A stretch of 9,334 nt of DNA. Source: an uncultured bacterium (GTDB lineage: Bacteria; Chloroflexota; Anaerolineae; JACIWP01). The DNA is taken from assembly GCA_903872005.1 (NCBI GenBank), contig CAIQJD010000178.1:1-9334 (forward strand). Reading direction: 5' to 3'. This document shows, in pieces, positions 1 through 6,745 of the stretch. The notes under the pieces are model-generated. The model was not told the DNA's origin and searched no databases. It saw only the letters and a program-made list of their open reading frames with translations. The translations under genes and the position numbers were made by a program. How positions within the stretch are numbered: the first letter of the stretch is position 1; each line of letters begins with the position of its first letter.

Positions 1-399
1 ACCGGGAATCTCGGCGACGGTGACATCGCTCATCAGCCGGCCGCCGCGCAGCCCGCGGCCGGCGTCCGTTGCCAGTTGCAGCAGGTATGGCGGGGGACAG
101 CGCCCGTTCATCAACAGATCCACCTGGCCGATCAAAGCCAGCTCCACCGCGCGCTGCGCGGCGCGCCGCGGGCTGCTGGCTTCGGCCAGCGTCCAGTCGC
201 CCAAATTGAAGCCTTTTTCGGCCAATAGCCGGCGCAGGCGCTCGCCATCGCCCACCAGCGTAAACGTCGCCAAACCGGCCTGATAGGCCAGACTGGCGGC
301 TTCCAGCGTCTCTTCCTGTTCGGCCGCCACGATGGCGACCCGCCGCGCGCCGGCGCGTGGCGCCTCTGCGAGCAATTGGCTGAAGGTGCGTATGGTCAT
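1..399 (-). CDS. Phosphate acetyl/butyryltransferase paralogue, N-terminal part (runs off left edge)
   Basis: The ATG at 399 opens a frame with no stop to the window edge, giving 133 residues. An SD-like GGAGAG lies about 8 nt upstream. The translation aligns along its whole length with the N-terminal half of the complete phosphate acyltransferase at 2347-3246. Both start with IRTF, share RRVAI near residue 20 and TLVG near 47-50, and end the compared part with EIPG; by eye about a third of residues match. Enzymes of this family move an acyl group between CoA and phosphate in the cytosol. One difference is notable: the MKG motif of the full paralogue (residues 96-98) reads M97-N98-G99 here, followed by a proline run. 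The catalytic C-terminal half is outside the window, so activity cannot be judged. It may be a diverged subunit or a transferase with another acyl preference. The 183-bp upstream gap with a hairpin may separate its expression from the genes before it. Confidence 0.85.
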   Translation of the reverse strand, partial: MTIRTFSQLLAEAPRAGARRVAIVAAEQEETLEAASLAYQAGLATFTLVGDGERLRRLLAEKGFNLGDWTLAEASSPRRAAQRAVELALIGQVDLLMNGRCPPPYLLQLATDAGRGLRGGRLMSDVTVAEIPG

Positions 400-432
400 G
401 CTGACATCTCTCCGCGTGCTGTGCTCTCGTTC

Positions 433-442
433 CCTGATCAGG
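433..442. promoter_or_regulatory. 10-bp perfect palindrome upstream of the acyltransferase paralogue
   Basis: CCTGATCAGG reads the same on both strands and lies 34 bp upstream of the ATG at 399. It could be a small operator half-site pair, but a 10-bp palindrome also occurs by chance in a region of this size. No convincing -35/-10 pair was found in the gap between 400 and 475. Confidence 0.25.
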
Positions 443-474
443 CATTACGCATCCGGGACAAATCGTAGCATCGG

Positions 475-512
475 CCCTTGTGGCCGTCCGAAACCCCAGA
501 CGCCCACAAGGG
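475..512 (-). promoter_or_regulatory. Long imperfect hairpin in the 400-582 gap: weak terminator or leader structure
   Basis: The arms CCCTTGTGG (475-483) and CCACAAGGG (504-512) are perfectly complementary over 9 bp. After one C/C mismatch the stem continues with CGTC (485-488) against GACG (499-502), leaving a 10-nt loop. As minus-strand RNA it forms 71 nt after the stop of the P-loop ATPase gene and 76 nt before the next start codon. The bases after it contain only a short ATTTGT stretch and no real U-tract, so it is a poor intrinsic terminator. It could instead be a partial terminator, an mRNA-stabilising 3' end or a leader element. The rest of the gap (400-582) holds a small palindrome at 433-442 and no gene. 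Confidence 0.45.
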
Positions 513-582
513 GCGATACTACGCGGCGCATCGACGCGTGCCCTATTCCAAAACTGAAACCCTCGCGACGTCCCGACGTTGC

Positions 583-1293
583 TCAGGCCCAGGGCAGCAC
601 AAAGAAACGCTCCAGGATCAAGATGGGCGTTTCTGTGGCGATAGCCGGCCCGGCCTGTTCCAACAGGTCGCGTTCTACGGTCGCGAAGACGACCGGCATC
701 CCCAATTGCCGGCCGGCCAGTTCCACCGTGCGCTCGCCGGCCTGCCACAACTCCGCCGTCGTGTCGGCCATCAAGTTGGGGTTGCTGACCAGGCCGGTCA
801 CGAGCAGGCGTGAGGTGCGCTCAATGCTGCCGATGGCGTCGCGGATGCCGGCCGTGTCGCTGGTCCAGGGGCGAAACGGGTTGACGACGAGATACATGGC
901 ATAGCCGCGCTCGCGCAGGGCGGCGCTGTACTGTCCCAGGGCGCGCGCCCCTTGCTCGTCGCCCCCCACGTCCAGGACTACCTTGCCCTCTGGGCGTTGC
1001 AGCGCGCCCAGGATTTGGGGGGTGATGCCCGGCGTGTCGAGATGGCGCGCCAGCGGGGCCGGCGTGATGACTTCCACGCCGCGCGCACACATCGGCTCGG
1101 CCATCTCGCGTGAGCGAAAATAGGGGGTGACAATGTCCAGGTCAATCAGCGCCGGCGGGGGCGATGCTGGGCCGGCGCTCTGCGCGGCCCAGGCGAGCGC
1201 GAAGTTGATGGCTACTTCGGTCTTGCCGCTCCCGAATCGTCCACTGAACACAACACGGGATGCGTTGCCAAAGACTCTTGAAACCAGTTCCAC
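583..1293 (-). CDS. MinD/ParA/CobQ-like P-loop ATPase
   Basis: A 236-residue cytosolic P-loop NTPase. Walker A is GRFGSGKT at residues 18-25, right after a short beta strand. DLDIVTPYFRSRE follows at 51-63, resembling the switch region of the SIMIBI class, and VVLDVGGDE at 105-113 is a Walker B-like strand with an acidic end. The MinD signature lysine, the second residue of the deviant Walker A, is arginine here (R19). The start is a GTG at 1293 preceded by GAGGAGAAGGA, a good ribosome binding site. This start lies 82 bp inside the adenosine deaminase gene; starting after that gene would delete Walker A, so the overlap is real and suggests translational coupling. From memory, proteins with a DLD-PYFRSRE stretch occur beside phosphate butyryltransferase and 2-oxoacid:ferredoxin oxidoreductase genes, which fits the neighbours. 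The substrate or client is unknown; a maturation or regulatory ATPase role is a guess. It could also be annotated as a cobyrinate synthase-like protein. Confidence 0.8.
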   Translation of the reverse strand: MELVSRVFGNASRVVFSGRFGSGKTEVAINFALAWAAQSAGPASPPPALIDLDIVTPYFRSREMAEPMCARGVEVITPAPLARHLDTPGITPQILGALQRPEGKVVLDVGGDEQGARALGQYSAALRERGYAMYLVVNPFRPWTSDTAGIRDAIGSIERTSRLLVTGLVSNPNLMADTTAELWQAGERTVELAGRQLGMPVVFATVERDLLEQAGPAIATETPILILERFFVLPWA

Positions 1294-2318
1294 AGCCGTT
1301 CCTTCTCCTCGTCATTGAGAAAGGCCGCGCGCACCCCATTGCGGATGATCGCATCGAGCTGCGAGAGCGAGATGCCAATCTCGCGGATGGCGACCATGTA
1401 TTCATCGGTGAGGGTGGTGCTGGAGATGCTCGGATCGTCGGTGTTGATCGTGACCTGGACGCCCCGCGTGTGGAAGGCGCGCAGCGGATGGCGCGCCAGG
1501 CGCGGCACGGTGGCGGTATGAATGTTGCTCGTGGGGCACATTTCCAATGTCACGCCGGCGTGGCGCAATAGCTCGACGACGCCGCTATCTTCGATGGCCC
1601 GCACGCCATGTCCGACACGCTTTGCGCCCAGCTCTTCCACGGCCTGGCGCACGCTCTCCGCGCCGGCCGCTTCGCCGGCATGGACGGTTACGCCCAGGCC
1701 CTCGCGTCGCGCCTCGCGCAAGAGGCCGACGAAGGGTTGCAAGGGATAGTTGACTTCATCGCCGGCCAGATCGAGGCCCACGATGCCGCGGCCGGCGCGC
1801 GAGAAGGCCGTGCGCGCCACCTCCTGCGCCTCTTCGAGGCGCGCGTCGCGCTTGATGGTGACGATGAGCCGGGCGATCACGTTGAAGTCAGCCTGCGCCT
1901 GATCCACCGCCCCAATCACCCAGTCGGTGACTTCGTTGAGCGCGAACCCCTGGCGGTGCGCCAGGGTGGTGGGACTGAAGCGCAATTCCAGATACTTCAC
2001 GTTATCGGCGGCCGCGTCGGCTACCGCCTCGTAGGCCACGCGTTCAATGGCCTCGCGCTTGGAATAGAAACGGCGCAGGAAATTGAACTTCTCCAGAAAG
2101 GCATGGAAATTCGGTTCATCGTCGGTCACCTGCACGTAGGGGCGCAGGTCCTCGATGTTGTAACTGGGCAGATCCACGCCATGGGTGATCGCCACCTCTG
2201 CCAGCGTCTCTAGCCGCAGCGAGCCTTCCAGATGCCGATGCAGGTCCACTTTTGGCAAGGCGCGCAGGGCGGCCCATAGCTCATGCCCTGAGAACTTATC
2301 CGGCGGTTTGTCTGTCAT
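1212..2318 (-). CDS. add: Adenosine deaminase family enzyme
   Basis: A 368-residue amidohydrolase with the adenosine deaminase motifs in order. PKVDLHRHLEGS places zinc ligands H27 and H29. TVHAGE gives zinc ligand H213 and catalytic E216. KRVGHG carries catalytic H237. PTSN lies at 262-265, and NTDDP gives zinc ligand D294 and substrate-binding D295. All key residues are present, so it should be active in hydrolytic deamination of adenosine/deoxyadenosine to inosine in purine salvage. Related activities (adenine deaminase, aminodeoxyfutalosine deaminase) cannot be excluded from motifs alone. The ATG at 2318 was chosen because it lies 28 bp after the acyltransferase stop and just before the conserved N-terminus; the frame extends 60 codons further upstream but that part overlaps the previous gene. 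The ribosome binding site is weak, so reinitiation from upstream translation is likely. The last 27 codons overlap the next gene; this tail after about residue 340 is not an obvious part of the family core. Confidence 0.92.
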   Translation of the reverse strand: MTDKPPDKFSGHELWAALRALPKVDLHRHLEGSLRLETLAEVAITHGVDLPSYNIEDLRPYVQVTDDEPNFHAFLEKFNFLRRFYSKREAIERVAYEAVADAAADNVKYLELRFSPTTLAHRQGFALNEVTDWVIGAVDQAQADFNVIARLIVTIKRDARLEEAQEVARTAFSRAGRGIVGLDLAGDEVNYPLQPFVGLLREARREGLGVTVHAGEAAGAESVRQAVEELGAKRVGHGVRAIEDSGVVELLRHAGVTLEMCPTSNIHTATVPRLARHPLRAFHTRGVQVTINTDDPSISSTTLTDEYMVAIREIGISLSQLDAIIRNGVRAAFLNDEEKERLWNWFQESLATHPVLCSVDDSGAARPK

Positions 2319-2346
2319 ACTCAGCTTTTGGTTGCCTAGTCTTGCA

Positions 2347-3246
2347 TCATGGCGCGAGCAGGATGCCCAGGGCCATGGAGATGAGCTTACTGTCATGCGG
2401 ATCGGCGCGCGAGGCGACGATGAGCGGTGAGCGCGCGCCGTACACGACGCCGGCCATGCGCCCGTGGGCGAAGTAGGTGAGCGCCTTCGCCAGCACATTG
2501 CCGGCCTCCAGGTCGGGCAGGATCAGGACATCGGCGTGGCCGGCGACCTGACTGCGAATCCCTTTGATGGCCGCCGACTCGAGCGAGATGGCGTTATCCA
2601 GGGCCAGCGGCCCATCCACCAGACCGCCGCTGATTTGCCCGCGTTCGGCCATCTTCGCCAGGCCGGCCGCTTCCATCGTCGCCGGAATCTTGGCATTGAC
2701 CATCTCGGTGGCTGCCAGCAGCGCCACGCGCGGCATCTCAATGCCCAGGGCGCGTGCGACGGCGATAGCGTTTTGGATGATGATGACTTTCTGTTCCACA
2801 TCGGGGGCTACGACGACGCCGGCGTCGCTGACGAAGATCAACCGATCAAAGCCGGGGATCTCGAAGACGCCCACGTGTGTCAGCAGCCGGCCCTGACGTA
2901 GCCCGAACTCCTTGTCCAGCGCGGCGCGCAGGAAATCGCCGGTTTCAATGCGCCCCTTCATGGCGACATCCGCCTGGCCGTCTTTGATCAGTTGCATGAC
3001 GCGCCGGGCCGCGTCTATTGGCTCAAGCTCGTCCACGATCTGCATGCCGGTCAGGTCAATCTGCCCTTCGCCGGCGATGCGTAAGATGTTCTCGCGCTTG
3101 CCGACCAGTGTGCAGACTGCCAGCCCTTGCGCCTGGGCATCGTGGGCCGCCAGCAAGACCTCTCGCTCGGCCGCCGAAGCGATGGCGACACGCCGAGGGC
3201 CTTTGGCTCGCGCCGCGGCATTCAACTCTGCGAAAGTCCGGATCAC
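2347..3246 (-). CDS. ptb: Phosphate butyryltransferase / phosphate acetyltransferase family enzyme
   Basis: A complete 299-residue phosphate acyltransferase, the usual length for Ptb and for short Pta enzymes. It should interconvert acyl-CoA plus phosphate with acyl-phosphate plus CoA in the cytosol. Family stretches are all visible: MKG at 96-98, SDAGVVVAP at 140-148, AKIPATMEA at 185-193, LVDGPLALDNA at 209-219, DVLILPDLEAGNVLAKAL at 239-256 and SRADPHDSK at 279-287. The last resembles the SRAD-K ending of butyryltransferases more than acetyltransferases, but the acyl preference is not settled. The start is a GTG at 3246 with a strong GGGAGG site about 7 nt upstream. It begins 18 bp after the histidine kinase stop and ends 28 bp before the adenosine deaminase start, so it is probably part of the same transcript. 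A diverged paralogue begins at 399. No acetate/butyrate kinase is in the window; it may lie beyond the left edge. Confidence 0.9.
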   Translation of the reverse strand: MIRTFAELNAAARAKGPRRVAIASAAEREVLLAAHDAQAQGLAVCTLVGKRENILRIAGEGQIDLTGMQIVDELEPIDAARRVMQLIKDGQADVAMKGRIETGDFLRAALDKEFGLRQGRLLTHVGVFEIPGFDRLIFVSDAGVVVAPDVEQKVIIIQNAIAVARALGIEMPRVALLAATEMVNAKIPATMEAAGLAKMAERGQISGGLVDGPLALDNAISLESAAIKGIRSQVAGHADVLILPDLEAGNVLAKALTYFAHGRMAGVVYGARSPLIVASRADPHDSKLISMALGILLAP

Positions 3247-3264
3247 AATGGCCTCCCTCTTGGC

Positions 3265-6003
3265 TCAACGTCGATCGCTGAAGCGTTCCTGTCGGCTGGA
3301 TAGATTGACATACGTATGGTCAGGCCGATGCTTGGGAATCGTAAACGAGAAGGTGCTGCCCTGACCCACCTGACTCGAAACGCTCACCTTGCCTCCGTGG
3401 GCTTCGACGATCTGCTTGACGATGGCCAGCCCCAGGCCGGCCCCGCCGAAGCGCCGCGTGGGCGATCCGTCAATCTGGTAGAATGGCTCGAAGACCTTCT
3501 CTAACTTATCGGCCGGGATGCCGATGCCGGTGTCGCTCACAGCGACACGCTCATAGTCGCCGGCATCCTCCAGGCGCACTTCTACCCGGCCGCCGGCCGG
3601 CGTGAACTTGAGCGCGTTGCCCAACAGGTTGTCCAATACCTGGCCCAGACGTGCCCGGTCGCCCAACGCCGGCGCCAGATCGCCAACCAGGTTACGAGAT
3701 AGCTCCAGGCCGGCTTCGTGCGCGGCCGCCTCGGCTCCACGCAGCGCCAGGTCTATGATGTCCGCCAATGACACCGGCGCCACGTCCAGAGAGGTCATTT
3801 CCGCTTTTTGCAGCGAGATGACATCGCTGACCAGGCGCGTCAAAGTCTGCGTCTTGGCCGTCACCACCCGCAGAGCCTCGGCTTGGCGCTCGGAGATTTC
3901 GCCCAGGCTGCCATCCAGCATCAGCTCCACGTAGCCCCGAATGAAGGTGAGCGGCGTACGTAGTTCGTGCGAGACATTCTGGACGAATTCGCTTTTGAGG
4001 CGATTGAGTTCTTTCAGCTCATCATAGGCCAACTTCAGCCGGCGCGCCCGCTCTTTGAGACTCTCGTAGAGCCGGGCGTTTTCGATCATCGTGGCTGCCT
4101 GCGCCGCGGCAATGGTCAGGAGCTGCCCCTCATGGGCGTCGAAAGAGTCCGGTTTGTCGTCATCCACGTTCAGCGCGCCGATGACGCGCCCCTTGGTGAT
4201 CAAAGGCACCGCCAGGAGCGAGCGGACTTCGGGGTCGAAGGCGATATGGTTGGGGACCTGATGCGTGTCGGGAATATAGATGGCGCGTTCTTCTTTGACG
4301 ACCCGCCCGCTGACGCCTTCACCGATGCGCAGCTTGGCCTGATTTTGCCATTCGGGCTTGAGGCCGCTGGCGGCGCGGATTTCCAGCAGGCCGGAGCCTT
4401 CGTCTATGAGGAAGATGCAGCAACCTCGACAATTGATGACGCGCCGCAAGATCACGACCAGAGAGTCCAACATCTGGTTCAAGTCGAGGCTGCTGGTCAT
4501 GCGTTGGGCCAGGGTGTACAGGGTCGAGACTTCGGCCAGCCGGCGTTCCATCTCTTCGTAGAGCAGGGCATTTTCCAGGGCAATGGAGGAGGGCAGCGCC
4601 AATGATTCGGCCAGCCGGCGATCATCGGCATTGAAAGGCCGGCCTTTGGTCGCGCGCACAAGCTGCATGACGCCCATGACGCGACGCTTGATTGTGAGCG
4701 GCGCGGAGAGGACGTGGCGGCCCTCTGGCCCGATGCCGGATACCAGCAGCGATTTACTATCGGCAGCGACGGCCTGGGCTTGCTCCAGGCTGAACAACTC
4801 CGGCGCCGGCTTCGCGCTGCCCATACGGTTCATGGTCGTCGCCAGGGTCAGCGCATCATTGGCATTGAGGAAGAGCGCCGCATCGTCCGCATCTATCAGA
4901 CGCAAGGCGCTTTCCAGGACAAGCTGCGAGACCTTCTGCTCATCCAACACGGCGCTGATGGCATGCCCCAAATTGGTCAGAGCGGCCAATTCCGAAATGC
5001 GCTGCTCGCGGTCGGCCAACAATTGGGCATTGCTCACGGCCATCGCCATCTGGCTGGCGAATGTCCGCGCCATGGACAATTCTTCCTCGCCAAAGCCGCG
5101 CGCCCGCTGCGCTTCAATGAACAGAGCGCCGATCACCTGATCGCGCAAGAGGATGGGGACTGCGATCTGAGAATCAATGGTGGTTTGCAGGCTGACCTGG
5201 GGCGCGGGATGCGTGGCGTGTGCCGGCTTGGTGCGCGAGGCGATGGCCGGCGCGTTGCTTTCGAGCGCCTGCTGCGTCAGCGCCGAGTCAATCTTGCCAA
5301 TCGCCATCTGTTTCACGCTCAGGCCGTGCGCGCCACGGACGACCTGGTAAACCATGTAATCATGCTCGCGGCGCAAGTAGATTGCCACGCAATGGTATTG
5401 GAAATTGGCGCTGATGAGTCGGGCTGCATCGGGCAGAAAATCATCCAGTTCGGGATGGGTGGTGATCTGCTGATCCAGGGCGCGGATCGTATCCACCAAT
5501 TGGCTGTGCTGGCGCGACTGCTCGCGTTGCCAGGCGCGTTGGATCGCGCAGGCCGCCTGGCCGGCCACGATACGCAACCAGTCACGCGTTTCGTCATCGG
5601 GGATGGCCGCGGCGGCCATGATCAGTCCCATCGGTGTTCCCTGCACGATGAGGGGCAACGTGAAGAGGGGTTGGTGCGCTTCACGCAGGGCGGGGGGCAT
5701 ATCGTCTACCTGGGCGGCGTCTGAGACTTCCCAGAGCGCGCCGGTCGCCAGTGTCGCCATGAACTGCGGATGGTGCGCCGGCATCTGTTGCGGCCGGCGA
5801 AATTCAGCGATCTGCTCGGGCGTCAGGCCGCGGCTGACGCCCAGATGCCAGCCGTGGGTAGCCGGCTCCAACATCAGGATCGCAACAGGAATATCGCCCA
5901 GGGCGTCGGCGATGTGGTTCAGAACCACGGCAAGGATATCTTCCAGGTCGCGCGCCGCGCCGAGAGCTTGCATCTGTTGTAAGAGTCCGGTCAGCCCGCG
6001 CAC
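3265..6003 (-). CDS. Soluble multi-GAF sensor histidine kinase
   Basis: A cytosolic hybrid-free sensor kinase without signal peptide or membrane segment. Counting from the upstream TTG at 6012 (915 residues), the order is GAF1 about 7-160, GAF2 about 170-330, GAF3 about 340-485, GAF4 about 494-648, a coiled linker, HisKA about 672-740 and HATPase about 784-894. The H box [13 protein letters not shown] holds phosphoacceptor H682. NLLGNALKF gives N799, DTGIGI (827-832) is the G1 box and GGAGLGLAI (856-864) the G2 box, so the kinase should be active. GAF4 is the most canonical and carries C528, C531 and C532. Start choice: TTG 6012 touches an AAGGA with no spacer, while GTG 6003 lies 9 nt after it, so GTG 6003 (912 residues) is preferred. 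The gene follows the small membrane protein gene by about 60 bp. No response regulator lies in the window. The ligand is unknown; the membrane pair or KaiC-like protein next door may feed it signals. Confidence 0.9.
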   Translation of the reverse strand: MRGLTGLLQQMQALGAARDLEDILAVVLNHIADALGDIPVAILMLEPATHGWHLGVSRGLTPEQIAEFRRPQQMPAHHPQFMATLATGALWEVSDAAQVDDMPPALREAHQPLFTLPLIVQGTPMGLIMAAAAIPDDETRDWLRIVAGQAACAIQRAWQREQSRQHSQLVDTIRALDQQITTHPELDDFLPDAARLISANFQYHCVAIYLRREHDYMVYQVVRGAHGLSVKQMAIGKIDSALTQQALESNAPAIASRTKPAHATHPAPQVSLQTTIDSQIAVPILLRDQVIGALFIEAQRARGFGEEELSMARTFASQMAMAVSNAQLLADREQRISELAALTNLGHAISAVLDEQKVSQLVLESALRLIDADDAALFLNANDALTLATTMNRMGSAKPAPELFSLEQAQAVAADSKSLLVSGIGPEGRHVLSAPLTIKRRVMGVMQLVRATKGRPFNADDRRLAESLALPSSIALENALLYEEMERRLAEVSTLYTLAQRMTSSLDLNQMLDSLVVILRRVINCRGCCIFLIDEGSGLLEIRAASGLKPEWQNQAKLRIGEGVSGRVVKEERAIYIPDTHQVPNHIAFDPEVRSLLAVPLITKGRVIGALNVDDDKPDSFDAHEGQLLTIAAAQAATMIENARLYESLKERARRLKLAYDELKELNRLKSEFVQNVSHELRTPLTFIRGYVELMLDGSLGEISERQAEALRVVTAKTQTLTRLVSDVISLQKAEMTSLDVAPVSLADIIDLALRGAEAAAHEAGLELSRNLVGDLAPALGDRARLGQVLDNLLGNALKFTPAGGRVEVRLEDAGDYERVAVSDTGIGIPADKLEKVFEPFYQIDGSPTRRFGGAGLGLAIVKQIVEAHGGKVSVSSQVGQGSTFSFTIPKHRPDHTYVNLSSRQERFSDRR

Positions 6004-6063
6004 GATAGGCAATCCTTCACCCCATTGTTGTTGGCGCCGAAAATCGAACGGATGGCTGCCGGC

Positions 6064-6396
6064 TCAACGCTCGCGCAATAGCCATCCCCAGTACCGAACG
6101 GTGAGCGGCGCAGCGATCGTCACGCCCAGAGCCAGAAGCCCGTGATGTATGAGCAGGAAGAGCGGCGATCCGCGCGACCAGGCCGCCAGTTCCGCCAGGG
6201 CATCGTACCACAGGCTGGCGGCGAACAAGCGCATGACCAAAGCCATGCCGACCAGGCCAATCGCCGGGTAGTACCCCAGATACCAACGCTTCCACCGCTG
6301 GACCGCGCCCAGCTTGGCGCTCAAACGCAAGAGCGCGATCAAGATGCCCAAAATGGCAGCTTCTCCCAGGCATCCCAACAGCGCGATGACGGTCAT
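6064..6396 (-). CDS. Small three-helix membrane protein, uncharacterised
   Basis: A 110-residue hydrophobic protein that I do not recognise. Three membrane segments are visible, about residues 2-24, 41-61 and 78-103. A basic, tryptophan-rich loop (QRWKRWYLGYY, 33-43) lies between the first two, and it ends in RER. The ATG at 6396 overlaps the stop of the preceding membrane gene as ATGA, a typical translational coupling, with GGGGA just upstream as ribosome binding site. The frame extends to 6498, but that would put 34 arginine/glycine-rich residues on top of the upstream gene, so it was not used. The coupling suggests the two small proteins act together at about equal amounts in the membrane. 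Their place between a KaiC-like ATPase and a histidine kinase that lacks membrane helices suggests a membrane input or anchoring module. That role is inference only. Confidence 0.75.
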   Translation of the reverse strand: MTVIALLGCLGEAAILGILIALLRLSAKLGAVQRWKRWYLGYYPAIGLVGMALVMRLFAASLWYDALAELAAWSRGSPLFLLIHHGLLALGVTIAAPLTVRYWGWLLRER

Positions 6397-6689
6397 TGGC
6401 GGTCCCCGGTCATGCTCTTGAGCAGACGATTGCCCACGACCAGGGCCACCACGCCCCCGCACAAGAAAAGAATGTTGTTGGCGATGTCGCCCACCCAATT
6501 GACGTTGGAGAAGAAGGCGTAGCGAATGCCGGCGACCAGGAAAAACACGGCCGGCGCCACGAACAATTGGTAGTGGGTCCTTTCCCCGGACTTGATCTCA
6601 AAAAAGCGCGCAATCATGAGCATGGCAACGAGCAAGACAAGCATCATCGCCCAGGTATAAAGCGCCAGAACAGACTCAAGTACGCGCAC
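6393..6689 (-). CDS. Small three-helix membrane protein, uncharacterised (upstream partner)
   Basis: A 98-residue hydrophobic protein with no family I can name. Membrane segments are about residues 5-29 (VLALYTWAMMLVLLVAMLMI), 42-60 and 69-90. A charged loop EIKSGERTHYQ joins the first two, SNVNWVGD joins the second pair, and a polar tail ends in GDRQ. The NWVGD-NN stretch between helices 2 and 3 is the most conserved-looking polar patch. The start is a GTG at 6689 with a modest GGGG site 8 nt upstream; ATG codons 15 and 16 are possible but would shorten helix 1. It begins 55 bp after the KaiC-like gene and overlaps the next membrane gene by 4 bp. It shares overall layout (short, three helices) with that neighbour but no clear sequence identity. 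The two might form a split six-helix sensor or channel; this is a guess from gene order. Confidence 0.75.
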   Translation of the reverse strand: MRVLESVLALYTWAMMLVLLVAMLMIARFFEIKSGERTHYQLFVAPAVFFLVAGIRYAFFSNVNWVGDIANNILFLCGGVVALVVGNRLLKSMTGDRQ

Positions 6690-6722
6690 GAACTATACCC
6701 CATATCAGGTTGCACGGAGCGC

Positions 6723-6745
6723 AGCCGGCTCTGGTTCCGCCGGCT
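6723..6745 (-). repeat. GCCGGC-based hairpin after the KaiC-like gene
   Basis: AGCCGGC at 6723-6729 and GCCGGCT at 6739-6745 form a 7-bp stem with a 9-nt loop. The stem starts on the last base of the TGA stop of the KaiC-like gene. No U-tract follows in the minus direction, so it is not a good intrinsic terminator; it could be an mRNA processing or stabilising element. GCCGGC is very frequent throughout this DNA, so chance is a real alternative. Confidence 0.35.

Noticed and set aside
1608..2213. Plus-strand frame of 201 codons opposite the adenosine deaminase gene
   Set aside because: Shadow of a gene with all catalytic residues intact on the other strand.
2319..2498. 60-residue N-terminal extension of the adenosine deaminase
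   Set aside because: It lies inside the acyltransferase gene in another frame and shows no homology-like sequence; the conserved N-terminus starts just after 2318.
4714..5724. Plus-strand open frame of 336 codons opposite the histidine kinase
   Set aside because: It is the complement of GAF-domain coding sequence; no motif or ribosome binding site supports it.
6397..6498. N-terminal extension of the 110-residue membrane protein
   Set aside because: It would overlap the upstream membrane gene by about 100 bp with low-complexity Arg/Gly sequence, while the ATG at 6396 has an ATGA coupling and a ribosome binding site.
6690..6715. TATAGT box just before the first small membrane gene as an internal promoter
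   Set aside because: It overlaps the start region, and no -35-like hexamer lies at a suitable distance.
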